A stretch of 50,908 nt of DNA from Massilia glaciei (GCF_003011895.2 NZ_PXWF02000229.1:1-50908); one strand, 5' to 3'; positions 24,117 through 33,677 are shown, counted from the first letter of the stretch. Notes: generated by a model from the letters alone, not told the origin. A program made the numbers and translations.

Positions 24117-27113
24117 TCATCCAATATGCGACGTTGCATTTAAATGAATGCCACCATCGGCAAGCAAAGTCTTGTTCATACGCGAGTCATTATTTTCTGC
24201 AACAGTCCAATTCACCGGCAGAGCGACAATGAAACCCTGCACGCCGATAGGCGGCTTCGCCTCTGCCAAACTACTCGCCGCCCATGTAAATGGATCCATC
24301 GCTATATCAACCTGAGTTTTTTCTCGCCAAAACAGTTCGTCAAACGGCATGTAGTAATCGAGCTTGCCAAGTTTTTTTGACCATGTCGGCCAGATTGAAC
24401 TGAAATCGCCATATATTTTTGGCAAATAAGGGAACGCATTTTGATAGGCCAACGCATTATCAAATGCTATTTTCTGTATAGCTTTCCATGTCTTATTAGA
24501 AGCGGGTTTGTCGATGACACCGAAAAGTGAATCTGCAGGCAGAAGCGCACCATCGGTAAGGCCAAATAATTTACACCAAAGTTTTCTTCGCAAGTCATAA
24601 ACCTTCGCACTAACGGGAGTGACGGACCTGCCATCAATTTGCACAGGCACCGACGTATCGTCTCTAATAATTACGGCAAGCTCGGAATCACGATCACCGA
24701 TCTGACTTCGGTCGTTTATGTTTGCACTTCCAATAATTGCAACGAGATCATCCGCGATCAAGAGTTTTGAGTGCACGTAAATTTGCTCGGTGACAAGTCG
24801 ATCCTTTTTCGTTTCTGGATCTTTCAACATAGTCCAATTCCGCAAGTTGAGCAGGGTCAAGTGTTCCATCCAACTGTCTTTTGCTGACTCGATTAAAAAA
24901 TCTAAAGAGTATTCGGCAACAAGGGCCAGTGCCTCTACCATCCGCACCCCCTTCTTCTCCCTCATCATTTCGCCAGCCAGAACCGCCCTTCTGATTCCGT
25001 TTACCAAACTATGCTCGCCGAACACTAATGACTGCATTGTATAGTGCACCTGAGTCATTATATTTAGCGTGTCAAGAGTTCCTTCAGGATGAACAGGCAG
25101 CACCATATACACATGAAACGGCACATCATCGGCTATCGCGCGCTCAATCCTTTTCACTAGCGCCTGGCCAATTGGATTTAGAATATGCTTTTGCTCCTTT
25201 CCTAATATCTGTGATGCCTTGGCTGCCGCCACGTTCCTCAACGCGAATTTAAGGTCCTTCATGAACGACTTGTCACGACTAACCTTGGCCATATTCAAAG
25301 GACTCAATTTCAATATATCTTCTTGACGTACATTGTTTAGACCGAATTCCTTCTCATACTTCTTCCAACGGGGAGAAGCAGATATATTGGTCATTGCCCC
25401 CATCGGTGAGTAACTGGATCTCGCTGAAGAAGTCGTGTCAGAACCATAGGCCGACTGAAAAAACTGTCCTTCAATATAAATAAAGTACTTGGCGCCTTGA
25501 ATCGCAGTCAGCATAGCTTTCAAGCAGTTGTTCTGGGCAATCCCAGATTGCTTTGTACCCTTGGCGGCAGCCTCGTCCTTGATCATTTTCTTGGGAGCGC
25601 TCCGCAATACTTGCACCCACAATTTCTTCTTATCGCCTTTCCTCGGTATAGCTTTGGGAGGCGGCACTGGGATTCGCTCGATCAGTGGCGGGGGGCCCTT
25701 TTGTTGCATTTTATTTAGAATGCTCTTGGCTGCAGCCTCGGATGCTTGCCTAAATTCCGTCGTTTCATAGAGATGAGCAAGCCCATTCCATCGGTCGACG
25801 AAATTCCTGCTGAGGTCGTTGGCAGCTGGTCCCCGTATTCCGCAGTGGACGTCGTGCCAGGGCATCCGCGGTTGCCCCTCCGAAATTATCTTGCCACCTG
25901 AAGGAAAGAGTTCGCGACGCAATTCCAAGTTCTTGTAACGCTCGTCAAGTTTGTCGGCTGAGCTTTGCACCCGCGTCTGCAAGGCAAGCGTAACCAAGCG
26001 TATCTGTTTGCTCACCCCCAGTACCATCGCAACAGGCAAATCATTCAACGGGTAGCCGCTCACGAACTTCGCAGTGGCGTTAACAGCGTCGGTTGCGCCC
26101 GCACTTGCCGCTCTCCGTCCATACTCCAGTGCGCCGCCCGTCTGTTTGTCGACTTCGTTGTAGGCCCGCTCGCCTTGCCTGAGCACCGCATCCAATATTT
26201 TTGCTTTCTGTTCGTCAACCCAATCAGAAAAGGATCTGACGCTGTTGGCTATTTCCGCCTTTGCTTCTTTAATGTCGCGCCCCCAAGCCGTCGATCTGTC
26301 ATTGATGTACGCCATAGGCAAAGCCGGCGCTGAAAAAACGACTTCGCCTATCCATGATGCAGAGCCACTAAAACATCCCGAAAGCAATTCCCATCGAAAT
26401 ATATAGTCCCTGCTTTCAACTTCGGTTATGGCATGCATTGGCGGGATGCACGGGTTGTACAGTTCACTGCCTTTTCGTCCGTCTGCCGCAAGATGAAAAG
26501 CGCCGGTATCCCGCCTGCCATATGCAAGATCGATCCCGCCTACAAAGGCAATCTCATCGTCAATAACAACCAGCTTCTGGTGATGAGAATATCCGATGCC
26601 AAGGGCGCCCGGCATATCGCTTTGCTCCATCGCCAGCAAGGTAAAAGCGCGCTGTGGAGGGTTTTTTTCACCCTTTATCTTAGATTTGCCCGCGTTCAAT
26701 TGGGCCATCGCAAGCAGCGTGTCGAAGTCGCCAGAGTCCAGGCCAATTTTTGGCGACATCCACGGCATTATGTAGATCTTCAAATCCTTGTTCTTATCCA
26801 TGGCCGTCATCAGATGCTCGTACAAGGTCAGGCCATCTGACGTGAGCCTCACGTCGAAATTGATCTGCCAGCCCGTTATATAGATTGTGTGCTTCGCGTC
26901 ATAGATGGCACGCTTGAGATCAGTGAAGTACTCCGTACCGGTGACGAAAAACTTGACATCATTGCCCGATGTCGGTTCCGAAAACGAGTCGCCCCATTGA
27001 TAATCGGGAAAGCTCTCCACTTTTTGGCCGTCGTGAATAAACCATCCTGTCGCCTTGGTTGCCACCGCAGCTGGCGCTCCGGCGGGTGTCACGATTTGGG
27101 TTATTTGTGCCAT
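24117..27113 (-). CDS. Phospholipase D-type T6SS effector (Tle5-like)
   Basis: Tle5 effectors are phospholipase D enzymes delivered by T6SS that attack membrane phospholipids of competitors. The 998-residue product has two HKD motifs: HHQKLVVIDDEIAFVGG near residue 175 and HSKLLIADDLVAIIGSANIN near residue 780, each with H-x-K-x4-D. The opening region includes FPDYQWGDSFSEPTSGNDVK. Between the motifs lies a helical insert and a Pro/Lys-rich stretch (IERIPVPPPKAIPRKG near residue 470). No signal peptide is seen, in keeping with T6SS delivery. The gene lies directly after vgrG. Base composition is mixed and AT-richer towards the 3' end. Confidence 0.88.
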   Translation of the reverse strand: MAQITQIVTPAGAPAAVATKATGWFIHDGQKVESFPDYQWGDSFSEPTSGNDVKFFVTGTEYFTDLKRAIYDAKHTIYITGWQINFDVRLTSDGLTLYEHLMTAMDKNKDLKIYIMPWMSPKIGLDSGDFDTLLAMAQLNAGKSKIKGEKNPPQRAFTLLAMEQSDMPGALGIGYSHHQKLVVIDDEIAFVGGIDLAYGRRDTGAFHLAADGRKGSELYNPCIPPMHAITEVESRDYIFRWELLSGCFSGSASWIGEVVFSAPALPMAYINDRSTAWGRDIKEAKAEIANSVRSFSDWVDEQKAKILDAVLRQGERAYNEVDKQTGGALEYGRRAASAGATDAVNATAKFVSGYPLNDLPVAMVLGVSKQIRLVTLALQTRVQSSADKLDERYKNLELRRELFPSGGKIISEGQPRMPWHDVHCGIRGPAANDLSRNFVDRWNGLAHLYETTEFRQASEAAAKSILNKMQQKGPPPLIERIPVPPPKAIPRKGDKKKLWVQVLRSAPKKMIKDEAAAKGTKQSGIAQNNCLKAMLTAIQGAKYFIYIEGQFFQSAYGSDTTSSARSSYSPMGAMTNISASPRWKKYEKEFGLNNVRQEDILKLSPLNMAKVSRDKSFMKDLKFALRNVAAAKASQILGKEQKHILNPIGQALVKRIERAIADDVPFHVYMVLPVHPEGTLDTLNIMTQVHYTMQSLVFGEHSLVNGIRRAVLAGEMMREKKGVRMVEALALVAEYSLDFLIESAKDSWMEHLTLLNLRNWTMLKDPETKKDRLVTEQIYVHSKLLIADDLVAIIGSANINDRSQIGDRDSELAVIIRDDTSVPVQIDGRSVTPVSAKVYDLRRKLWCKLFGLTDGALLPADSLFGVIDKPASNKTWKAIQKIAFDNALAYQNAFPYLPKIYGDFSSIWPTWSKKLGKLDYYMPFDELFWREKTQVDIAMDPFTWAASSLAEAKPPIGVQGFIVALPVNWTVAENNDSRMNKTLLADGGIHLNATSHIG

Positions 27114-27157
27114 TAGGTCATCTCGTCAATGTAGGTTGGAGAGATAGGTATGCGTAC

Positions 27158-30100
27158 TCACTTGCGTACCTTGGGGTAGATTCCAGCGCTCGTGCTGATT
27201 CCGAACGCTTCCTTGGCATAGCGCACCTGGGCGGGTGCGCCGTCGCTCAAGCTGCTCGCATGTAGTTCGGGACTGAAGTCGGCAGCGTTCAACCCCTGCA
27301 AGAGTTTGGCTTTTTGGTCCCAGTCAGGCGACTCGGTCTCGACGTTAAGTTGAACCGTGCTGCCTGGATAGACCACCCAGGTACTGTCCGGATGCATGGC
27401 GTACACCTTGCTCAACTCTTCTTGCTCCGCCTCGGTCAGAACGATGTAACCGTCGTCGTCCGTCTTGCCTTTCGCGACAATTTGTTCATCTTCAATGCCA
27501 GCGAGCCCGTCCGGCTTTCGTCCGAATGCGACGACCCACGGCATGTTCGCCAGCGCATGTCCATTCGGGCCGGGCGTGTCGGCCAGGCGCATCTTGAAGT
27601 TCAGCGGGCGCTTCTCAAGTTCTGAACGTGGCAACTTTGGAAGCGCATAGTTCAAATTCTCCGGTCCGACGAAGCTTTTCTTACCCGCATGAATCGTGAG
27701 CTTTCCCGGGCACGAGACCGTGATATTTCTACCTTCGATGGTGATGTTCGCGCCGCCCGCCGTTGACAGGCTGATGCGCTTGGCCGCCGCCCAGTCGATA
27801 TGCGCGTTGGCGCTACTCAGGGTGACCGCGTCCCTGGCCTGGATATTGATCACGTCACTTTGGGCTTGAATCTCGATGGCGTCTTTCGCGGCGATCATTT
27901 GCAAGCCAACATTGCCCTCGCCCACCTGCACGGCGCCACCCAACACGCCGATCGCCTGGCCGGAATGCACCCGCATTTGGCCGCCGGCGACGAACTGGGT
28001 GTCCTGCCCGCTCATCAGCGTCACGGTTTCTCCATTCGCCATTTGGATGCTCCGCCCGGCCTGCACGCCCAAGCCCGCCTTGGCCGCGATGGAGATGATG
28101 GCGTCTGTCGTATGCGGCAATTTGTCGTCGCCGGGTTTGGTGTTTTTGGCGCCGGCGTCGGCTTCGGCCGCGTCCACGCTGGCATCGTCCACCATGCCAG
28201 AGACGGCGGTAAGCAGCGCCTTGAGCGGCGCGGCCTTGGCGTCGAGGGCGCTTTGGTTCGCCCTCGACGCGCCAACATGCGCCGCCAGGGCGACGGTCAG
28301 GTGCGCGATCGCGGCGGCGCTGAAGGTCTCGGCAATTTTCACGGCCTGCTTCAGCATTGCGATCGACTGCGCATTGTCGCCCGCTGGGTCGCGGCTGCGC
28401 GTGTTATGGCTGATCGTGTAGCTGGTGATGAGCAGTCCCGCGCCGGCCCGGATCGCGCCGTACCCATCGGTGCGCAACTCGATTCCGCTACCCCTGAAAC
28501 TGCCCCGGTAATTGTCGGCGCTGTGGATCAAATGGCCGAGGTTGAGTTCGGTCGCGGCATGGCTGCACTTGAGTTGCACGCGCCCCTGGGCGTCTGTGTC
28601 GTCGAACAGCAGCTGGTTATACCCGTGCCCGCCAAACTCTTTGCTGCGCACGCCCCACTGCGCCGCCCCGTTGCGATGGCCTGCCGTGTCGGCGGAAGCG
28701 CCGTGCCATACCGGGCTGTTGCCGCCGGCCATGTTGGCTTGTCCCGACGCCATATGGTCATGCGCGGGATGGAAGCGCGATGCCTCGCTCGGCTTCTTGC
28801 GCACCTTTCCGCCGGGTGTCGGCGCCACGCCGCCCTCCCCCAGCCCGTTGTACAGGGCGCCGACGATGATCGGCCGGTCGATATTCCCCTCCAAAAATTT
28901 GACCAGCACCTCGGTTCCGATTCTGGGAAGAAACTGACTGCCCATGCCACGCCCCGCCGAGCGTTGCGCCACGCGCACCCAGCAGCCCGCCTTGCCGTCT
29001 TGCCAGTGGAAGCGGATCCGCACGCGGCCATGCCGGTCACAAAACAGTTCATCGGCGCCGTTAGGGCGGTCGTTGCCATCGGCGCCCACCACGATGGCCG
29101 TTTGTGAGCCCGGGGCGGTCGCGCGCGCGCGGTTGCGGCCATCGCTGCCCGGCATTTGCGCACGCCACGGCACGGCGGCGGGCACCGCTTCAAAGCAGTT
29201 GGCGTAACCCGTCTTGCGGGCCTGGTCGATTGCCAACGCAAACTCAAACGGCTCGTTGTGGCGCACGATCTCCTGCAGCAGTTCCGGGATCGGTCCGAAC
29301 AGTTCGTCCAGCGCTTGCTGCGCCGGCGACGGCAAATTGTTGACGCCGACGCTGGTCGCGCGCAACACGGTGAGCGCGGGTGCGTCGACGAGTTGCTTTA
29401 GCGGCGCACCAAGAATGGTCAAGCCAGTGCCGGCGCGCAGCGTGCGCAAGGTCGAGCGCCCGCTCCACATTTGGGCGCGTGCCTCATGGCCCTCCATCTG
29501 CAGATCGGCGTAACGCCGCGCCTGCTCCGCGTTTGCGTAGGCATATTGCCCAGGCGTGTCGAACGACTCCAACGGCGGCATCCTCTTGCCGTTTTTCAGG
29601 TGCGATGGCGAACTTGCCGACACCGCCTGCTTGGACTTGTAGTCGTAGCTGAGCAGCGTGGTGAGCGACACGCTGATGGTACGGTTGGCGCGCAATGCCT
29701 GCACGGTGTCCTGGCGCTCGCCAGCGCGTGCACTGTGGAAACGGATGCCGCCGTCGGCCTTGCTGCTGGGATCTTCCGGCACCGCGCAGGTTTGGGTGCT
29801 GTCGGAAAACAGCACGGCCCCGGGGCCGCGTTCCGTCTGTTCAAAGCGCCAGCAGAGTCCCTCTTCGGTGAGCAGGCGCTGCACGAAATCGAGGTCCGAT
29901 TCGCGGTACTGGCAGCAGTAGCTGCGCGGCACGGCCCTTTCCATGTAGCGGCGTACCTCATTGCTCCAGCGCCAGATCGCCAGCGGCAGGTACTGTTCGA
30001 ACACCGCGTCGACGATTCCGAGCACGGACTTGTCTTGCCACACGCGGCTGTTGCGCGCCTGGCTCAAACGCCACATCCAGGGCACCAGGCGCAGGCGATA

Positions 30101-30427
30101 GCGGGCCAGCCCGCCCTCGCTGCCAAGCTTCGCGGCTTCGTTGATGGTGCCTGCAAAACTGGTGCGCGTGCCGTCGGCCAGGCTCACTTCGACGCTGGCC
30201 GGCTTCCCCAGCAACGGTTGAAGCTTGATGCGGGCGTTGGTCGACAGCACGATCACGTCGCGCCCACCAACGCCCTGCACCTCATCGTCGGCGACAAACG
30301 CCTCGACCAAAAAGCCTCCGGCGCCCAAGTCGGCGCCGCCAGCGCCCACCGTCAATTCATACAGCCTTGTAGTACTGGAAAACTGCGCCAGCGCGCTGGT
30401 GATCTGTTCGGTCAGGGTGGCGCTCAT
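27158..30427 (-). CDS. vgrG: VgrG spike protein with DUF2345 and a C-terminal extension (TssI)
   Basis: VgrG trimers form the puncturing spike of T6SS. The start MSATLTEQITSALAQF at 30427 gives 1089 residues. Residues about 15-370 are the gp27-like part (SYCCQYRESDLDFVQRLLTEEG near 165). The gp5-like OB domain at about 450-540 includes CDRHGRVRIRFHWQDG and FLPRIGTEVLVKFLEG. DUF2345 follows at about 640-840 (GIELRTDGYGAIRAGAGLLI). After LTIHAGKKSFVGPENLNYAL an extension from about residue 925 (NFKMRLADTPGPNGHALANM, then GKTDDDGYIVLTEAEQEELS) resembles a transthyretin-like cargo adaptor. The phospholipase gene begins 44 bases downstream. No structural T6SS genes are in the window, so the machine must be encoded elsewhere. 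Confidence 0.94.
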   Translation of the reverse strand: MSATLTEQITSALAQFSSTTRLYELTVGAGGADLGAGGFLVEAFVADDEVQGVGGRDVIVLSTNARIKLQPLLGKPASVEVSLADGTRTSFAGTINEAAKLGSEGGLARYRLRLVPWMWRLSQARNSRVWQDKSVLGIVDAVFEQYLPLAIWRWSNEVRRYMERAVPRSYCCQYRESDLDFVQRLLTEEGLCWRFEQTERGPGAVLFSDSTQTCAVPEDPSSKADGGIRFHSARAGERQDTVQALRANRTISVSLTTLLSYDYKSKQAVSASSPSHLKNGKRMPPLESFDTPGQYAYANAEQARRYADLQMEGHEARAQMWSGRSTLRTLRAGTGLTILGAPLKQLVDAPALTVLRATSVGVNNLPSPAQQALDELFGPIPELLQEIVRHNEPFEFALAIDQARKTGYANCFEAVPAAVPWRAQMPGSDGRNRARATAPGSQTAIVVGADGNDRPNGADELFCDRHGRVRIRFHWQDGKAGCWVRVAQRSAGRGMGSQFLPRIGTEVLVKFLEGNIDRPIIVGALYNGLGEGGVAPTPGGKVRKKPSEASRFHPAHDHMASGQANMAGGNSPVWHGASADTAGHRNGAAQWGVRSKEFGGHGYNQLLFDDTDAQGRVQLKCSHAATELNLGHLIHSADNYRGSFRGSGIELRTDGYGAIRAGAGLLITSYTISHNTRSRDPAGDNAQSIAMLKQAVKIAETFSAAAIAHLTVALAAHVGASRANQSALDAKAAPLKALLTAVSGMVDDASVDAAEADAGAKNTKPGDDKLPHTTDAIISIAAKAGLGVQAGRSIQMANGETVTLMSGQDTQFVAGGQMRVHSGQAIGVLGGAVQVGEGNVGLQMIAAKDAIEIQAQSDVINIQARDAVTLSSANAHIDWAAAKRISLSTAGGANITIEGRNITVSCPGKLTIHAGKKSFVGPENLNYALPKLPRSELEKRPLNFKMRLADTPGPNGHALANMPWVVAFGRKPDGLAGIEDEQIVAKGKTDDDGYIVLTEAEQEELSKVYAMHPDSTWVVYPGSTVQLNVETESPDWDQKAKLLQGLNAADFSPELHASSLSDGAPAQVRYAKEAFGISTSAGIYPKVRK

Positions 30428-30596
30428 ATGGGTTTTTCCGAATGGAAATTGACAACATCGGAAATTTACCAAGACAAATCGCGGGCGCGTTTATCATAAA
30501 ACAATGTTTCATCTTAAATGCCGATTGCATGGCCGGCAGGGGAAATGACACACCCGTCGCAGTTTCCATGGTGCCGACCGTTGAACCACTAAAGAA

Positions 30597-31115
30597 CTAG
30601 TGTGGGGCAGGAAGCAGGTAGTCGAATACGTAGACATGCTGGCCGTCGTCGATTTTGATTGCGAGCGTGCCGCTGATGCCAGATAACTGCTCGGTGCCCG
30701 AGTCGGGAACAATCACGACCGACAGCTTCTCCTTGGCTGCGCTCATGGTTCCGGCATGCTGGACGACGAAGCTACCCTTTCGGCCAGCCAGTGTGCCGGT
30801 GATTCGCTCGAGCGCGACATACGCCGCCGATCCCTTGGTGTCGGTGACGGCTGTCATCATCTCGCCTTTTCCGCTCGCGCTCAAGGCGCCTTGGTATTGC
30901 TTGTCGAGCGATATGCGCCCTATCGCCGTGCGTCCCGCATGCTCGGCCGGGGCAATAGGTTTCATCGTGATGGTAAAGGTTCCGCTTACTCGCATGGCTT
31001 TTTCTCCTGGTTGCTTGGTGGGTGCTGGCGCCAGCGCGCTGGCCTGCGTGGGGATCACGAATTGAAAGCAAACACCCGCGCAAATGACGGCGGCAGTCAT
31101 ACGGATAAATGGCAT
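30597..31115 (-). CDS. Secreted DUF3224 family protein
   Basis: The start at 31115 is supported by AAGGAAAA about 7 bases upstream, and gives 172 residues with a signal peptide (MTAAVICAGVCFQFVIPTQA). The mature part follows the DUF3224 pattern: MRVSGTFTITMKPIAPAEHA, AIGRISLDKQYQGALSASGK, SAAYVALERITGTLAGRKGS and a VVIVPDSGTEQLSGISGTLA strand. This small beta-barrel family has no assigned function and is usually cytoplasmic; here an exported form is predicted. It is divergent from an AraC-type regulator, which may control it. Confidence 0.82.
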   Translation of the reverse strand: MPFIRMTAAVICAGVCFQFVIPTQASALAPAPTKQPGEKAMRVSGTFTITMKPIAPAEHAGRTAIGRISLDKQYQGALSASGKGEMMTAVTDTKGSAAYVALERITGTLAGRKGSFVVQHAGTMSAAKEKLSVVIVPDSGTEQLSGISGTLAIKIDDGQHVYVFDYLLPAPH

Positions 31116-31212
31116 GGCGCTTTTTCCTTGGTGCGTGATTGGGTTATACAAAAGGGCTGGCAAGGCGGCTACTTTATTGCCGTCGCCCCAGAAAATATTG
31201 TATAAACCCGAC

Positions 31213-32016
31213 ATGAACATCAATGCGCCGAAAGGCCTCGTCGATCCCGCAGGCGCGTCGCGCAGGATAAGGCTCGCGACATATCCGCCCTCTCCATCAT
31301 TGGCCGCGTTCGTCGATTATTTCTGGGTGGTCGAATGGGATATGCGCGATCGACCGCCCGAGGTGCAACGGGTGCTGCCATATCCGAACGCGCACCTCGT
31401 GTTTGACGCCGGACGCAGCGCCATTCACGGCGTGGTGCGGGGCGCGTTCGAGCGCCAGGTCGAAGGTGCGGGAAAGGTGCTCGGGGTGCGCTTCAAGCCG
31501 GGGGGACTGCGCCCGTTTATCGACCATCCGCTGTCACGCATCGTCGACACCACCATGCCGCTCGACGCGCTGCTCAAATGCGACGCGGCCGAAGCCGAAA
31601 GTCGCGTGCTGAGCCAGAACAGCGACGCCGGCATGATCGCCGTGGCTGGGGAAATGCTAGTTTCCGCGGCGCCTGTGCCCGATCCGCGCGCGCTGCTCGC
31701 CGCCCAAGCGGTCGCTGCCGCCGCGGCGGACAACGGACCGGTCAGCGTTGGCGCGCTGTGCGACGCGATGGAACTCGACGAGCGCTTCCTGCAACGGCTG
31801 TTCAGCAATTACGTCGGTGTTTCGCCGAAATGGGTGATCCAGCGCTTCCGATTGCAGGAGGCCGTCTGGCGCCTGTCCCACGGTGGCGCGGTCGACCTTG
31901 CCGCCTTGGCCGGCGCACTCGGCTTTTTCGACCAAGCCCACTTCACGCGCAATTTCACGAAGCTCGTTGGAAGTTCGCCGCTCGACTATTGGAAGTCGCA
32001 GCGCGCCGCCAAGTGA
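31213..32016 (+). CDS. AraC-family transcriptional regulator
   Basis: The 267-residue product has an N-terminal sensing domain (LAAFVDYFWVVEWDMRDRPP, YPNAHLVFDAGRSA, VLGVRFKPGGLRPFI), typical of the DUF6597-AraC group. The C-terminal AraC DNA-binding domain runs from about residue 165 to 262, with MELDERFLQRLFSNYVGVSP as the first helix-turn-helix and GALGFFDQAHFTRNFTKLVG as the second. The start at 31213 was chosen because upstream in-frame codons fall inside the divergent gene. It shares about 97 bases of promoter region with the DUF3224 gene, its most likely target. Confidence 0.88.
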   Translation: MNINAPKGLVDPAGASRRIRLATYPPSPSLAAFVDYFWVVEWDMRDRPPEVQRVLPYPNAHLVFDAGRSAIHGVVRGAFERQVEGAGKVLGVRFKPGGLRPFIDHPLSRIVDTTMPLDALLKCDAAEAESRVLSQNSDAGMIAVAGEMLVSAAPVPDPRALLAAQAVAAAAADNGPVSVGALCDAMELDERFLQRLFSNYVGVSPKWVIQRFRLQEAVWRLSHGGAVDLAALAGALGFFDQAHFTRNFTKLVGSSPLDYWKSQRAAK

Positions 32017-32069
32017 GCGGTTCTACAAAAATAAATAGCTAAGGCTCCTGCTATACAAAATCGAATAGC

Positions 32070-32924
32070 TCATGGATTTGCCTGCATCCACGCACGCGGC
32101 GACATGCCCGTCACTTGCGAAAACGCCCGCGAGAAAGAGGCCGCGCTCTGGTAGCCCAGTAGATCGGCCGCCGCCTTGACCGGCTTCCCCCTGCGCAGCA
32201 GGGTCTGCGCGATCGACACGCGCCATTTGCTCAGGTACTCGGCCGGCGTTTCCCCGGCATGTGATTTGAACGCGGCAGCGAACGCGCTGCGCGACATGCC
32301 GGCCACCTCGGCCATGGCCGCGAGCGACCAGTCGTGCCCGGGCCGTTCGTGCATCGCCGTGAGCGCCGCCGCGATCTTGGGGTGCGCCAGGCCCGTGAGC
32401 AGGCCGCGCGGCAGGTCGGCCTGGTCCGGATGGTCTAGCAGCCAGCGCAATAGTTGCAGCATCAGCACCTCGAACATCCGGTCGGCAAGGATGCGGCTGC
32501 CGCAGCGCACGGTTTCCGCTTCGGCGAACAGGAGCGCGAGCGTGTGGTCGAGGCCCTCGACCGCGCTCAAGGGCAGCACCACCAATGGCGGCAGCGCGCG
32601 CACCAAGGGGTGGTTCATGCCACCATCAAAGTCGACCGTCGCACAGACAAAGTCCGAGCCCTCCTCGGGAGCATTGTGGAAGGCGTGCGCCAGCGGACGG
32701 GGATAAAACAGCAGGCTCGGTTCGGTGATGACGATCTTGCGTGCAACGCCGTCGCGCGCGTTGTGCGTGACGGCCATCTCGCCGCGCCGCAACACATGCA
32801 GGAAACCGCGTCCGTGCTTGGCGTCGAAGTTGGTCACGCCGCACAGCGTTCCGGAATGGAACATGTGCATGCGCACGCGAAAGCGCTCGAGCAAGGCGGA
32901 GAGTCGGTCTATTGGTTCTGGCAT
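32070..32924 (-). CDS. AraC-family transcriptional regulator with cupin sensor domain
   Basis: The 284-residue product starts with a Cupin_6 type sensor domain (FRVRMHMFHSGTLCGVTNFD, GRGFLHVLRRGEMAVTHN). The AraC DNA-binding domain lies at about residues 185-280: DWSLAAMAEVAGMSRSAFAA then KAAADLLGYQSAASFSRAFS. It is divergent from the AhpD-like gene across about 127 bases. In this regulator group, control of an adjacent redox or carboxymuconolactone decarboxylase-like gene is common, so that gene is the likely target. The ligand is unknown. Confidence 0.88.
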   Translation of the reverse strand: MPEPIDRLSALLERFRVRMHMFHSGTLCGVTNFDAKHGRGFLHVLRRGEMAVTHNARDGVARKIVITEPSLLFYPRPLAHAFHNAPEEGSDFVCATVDFDGGMNHPLVRALPPLVVLPLSAVEGLDHTLALLFAEAETVRCGSRILADRMFEVLMLQLLRWLLDHPDQADLPRGLLTGLAHPKIAAALTAMHERPGHDWSLAAMAEVAGMSRSAFAAAFKSHAGETPAEYLSKWRVSIAQTLLRRGKPVKAAADLLGYQSAASFSRAFSQVTGMSPRAWMQANP

Positions 32925-33051
32925 GGCCTAAGTTGGACGATTTGCATCGTTTGATGTACGTAACGTTGCTTATGGTATCGCTTTTTGCCGGAAAATACTT
33001 GGGCGCTGAGGAATTCCCAGCCGACCACCACTTCAACCCAAGGAAACAGCC

Positions 33052-33597
33052 ATGTCCCACATCCCCCTGATCGACCGTGCCAACGCCAACGACAAGAGCG
33101 GCCCGCTGCTTGACGCCATCAACGGCGCCTTCGGCAGCACGCCGAATATGTTCCGCGCTGTCGCGCACTCGCCCGCTGCGCTTGCCAGCATGTGGTCGTC
33201 GTTCGGCGCGCTCGGCGGCGGCGTGCTCGACGCCAAACTGGGCGAGCAGATCGCCGTCGCAATCGCCGACCGCAACGCCTGCGAATACTGCCTGGCGGCG
33301 CACACGGCGCTGGGCCGCAAGGCCGGCGCGAGCGCGGAAGAAATGCGCGCCGCGCAAGCCGGCGTCGCAGCCGATCCGAAGAGCGCCGCCGCGCTGCGCT
33401 TTGCGCTCAAGCTGGTCGAGGAGCGCGGCCAGATCGGCGCCGCCGACATCGAACAGTTGCGTTCAGCGGGCTTTGGCAACGAAGAAGTGGTCGAAATCGT
33501 CGCCCATGTCGCGTTGAATCTGTTCACAAACTACGTCAACGTCGCCTTCGCCGTGCCGGTGGACTTCCCTGCCGTGCCATTGCGCCGGGCAGCCTGA
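33052..33597 (+). CDS. Carboxymuconolactone decarboxylase family protein (AhpD-like, peroxidase-related)
   Basis: The 181-residue helical product has the AhpD-type redox centre CEYCLAAHTALGRKAG near residue 80, with C-x-x-C and the following His of the proton relay. The start MSHIPLIDRANANDKSGPLL and the region NMFRAVAHSPAALASMW match peroxidase-related members. Thiol peroxidase activity is likely by family; true carboxymuconolactone decarboxylase activity is not, because the Cys pair is present. AAGGAAA stands about 8 bases before the ATG. The divergent AraC regulator probably controls it. Confidence 0.87.
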   Translation: MSHIPLIDRANANDKSGPLLDAINGAFGSTPNMFRAVAHSPAALASMWSSFGALGGGVLDAKLGEQIAVAIADRNACEYCLAAHTALGRKAGASAEEMRAAQAGVAADPKSAAALRFALKLVEERGQIGAADIEQLRSAGFGNEEVVEIVAHVALNLFTNYVNVAFAVPVDFPAVPLRRAA

Positions 33598-33613
33598 CGC
33601 CCCGCACCGACAA

Positions 33614-33677
33614 CAATTGGCTGACCTGGGGTCTGACCCCGGGTCAGACCTGGGGTCAGACCCCGGTTGAGCAATTG
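33614..33677. repeat. GGGGTCTGACCCC / GGGGTCAGACCCC inverted repeat framed by CAATTG
   Basis: GGGGTCTGACCCC (33628-33640) and its reverse complement GGGGTCAGACCCC (33652-33664) flank a GGGTCAGACC core. CAATTG stands at both outer ends. Repeats of this type are, as I recall, scattered in Oxalobacteraceae genomes. Here it follows the AhpD-like gene and could act as a terminator-like hairpin, although no T run follows. Confidence 0.75.
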
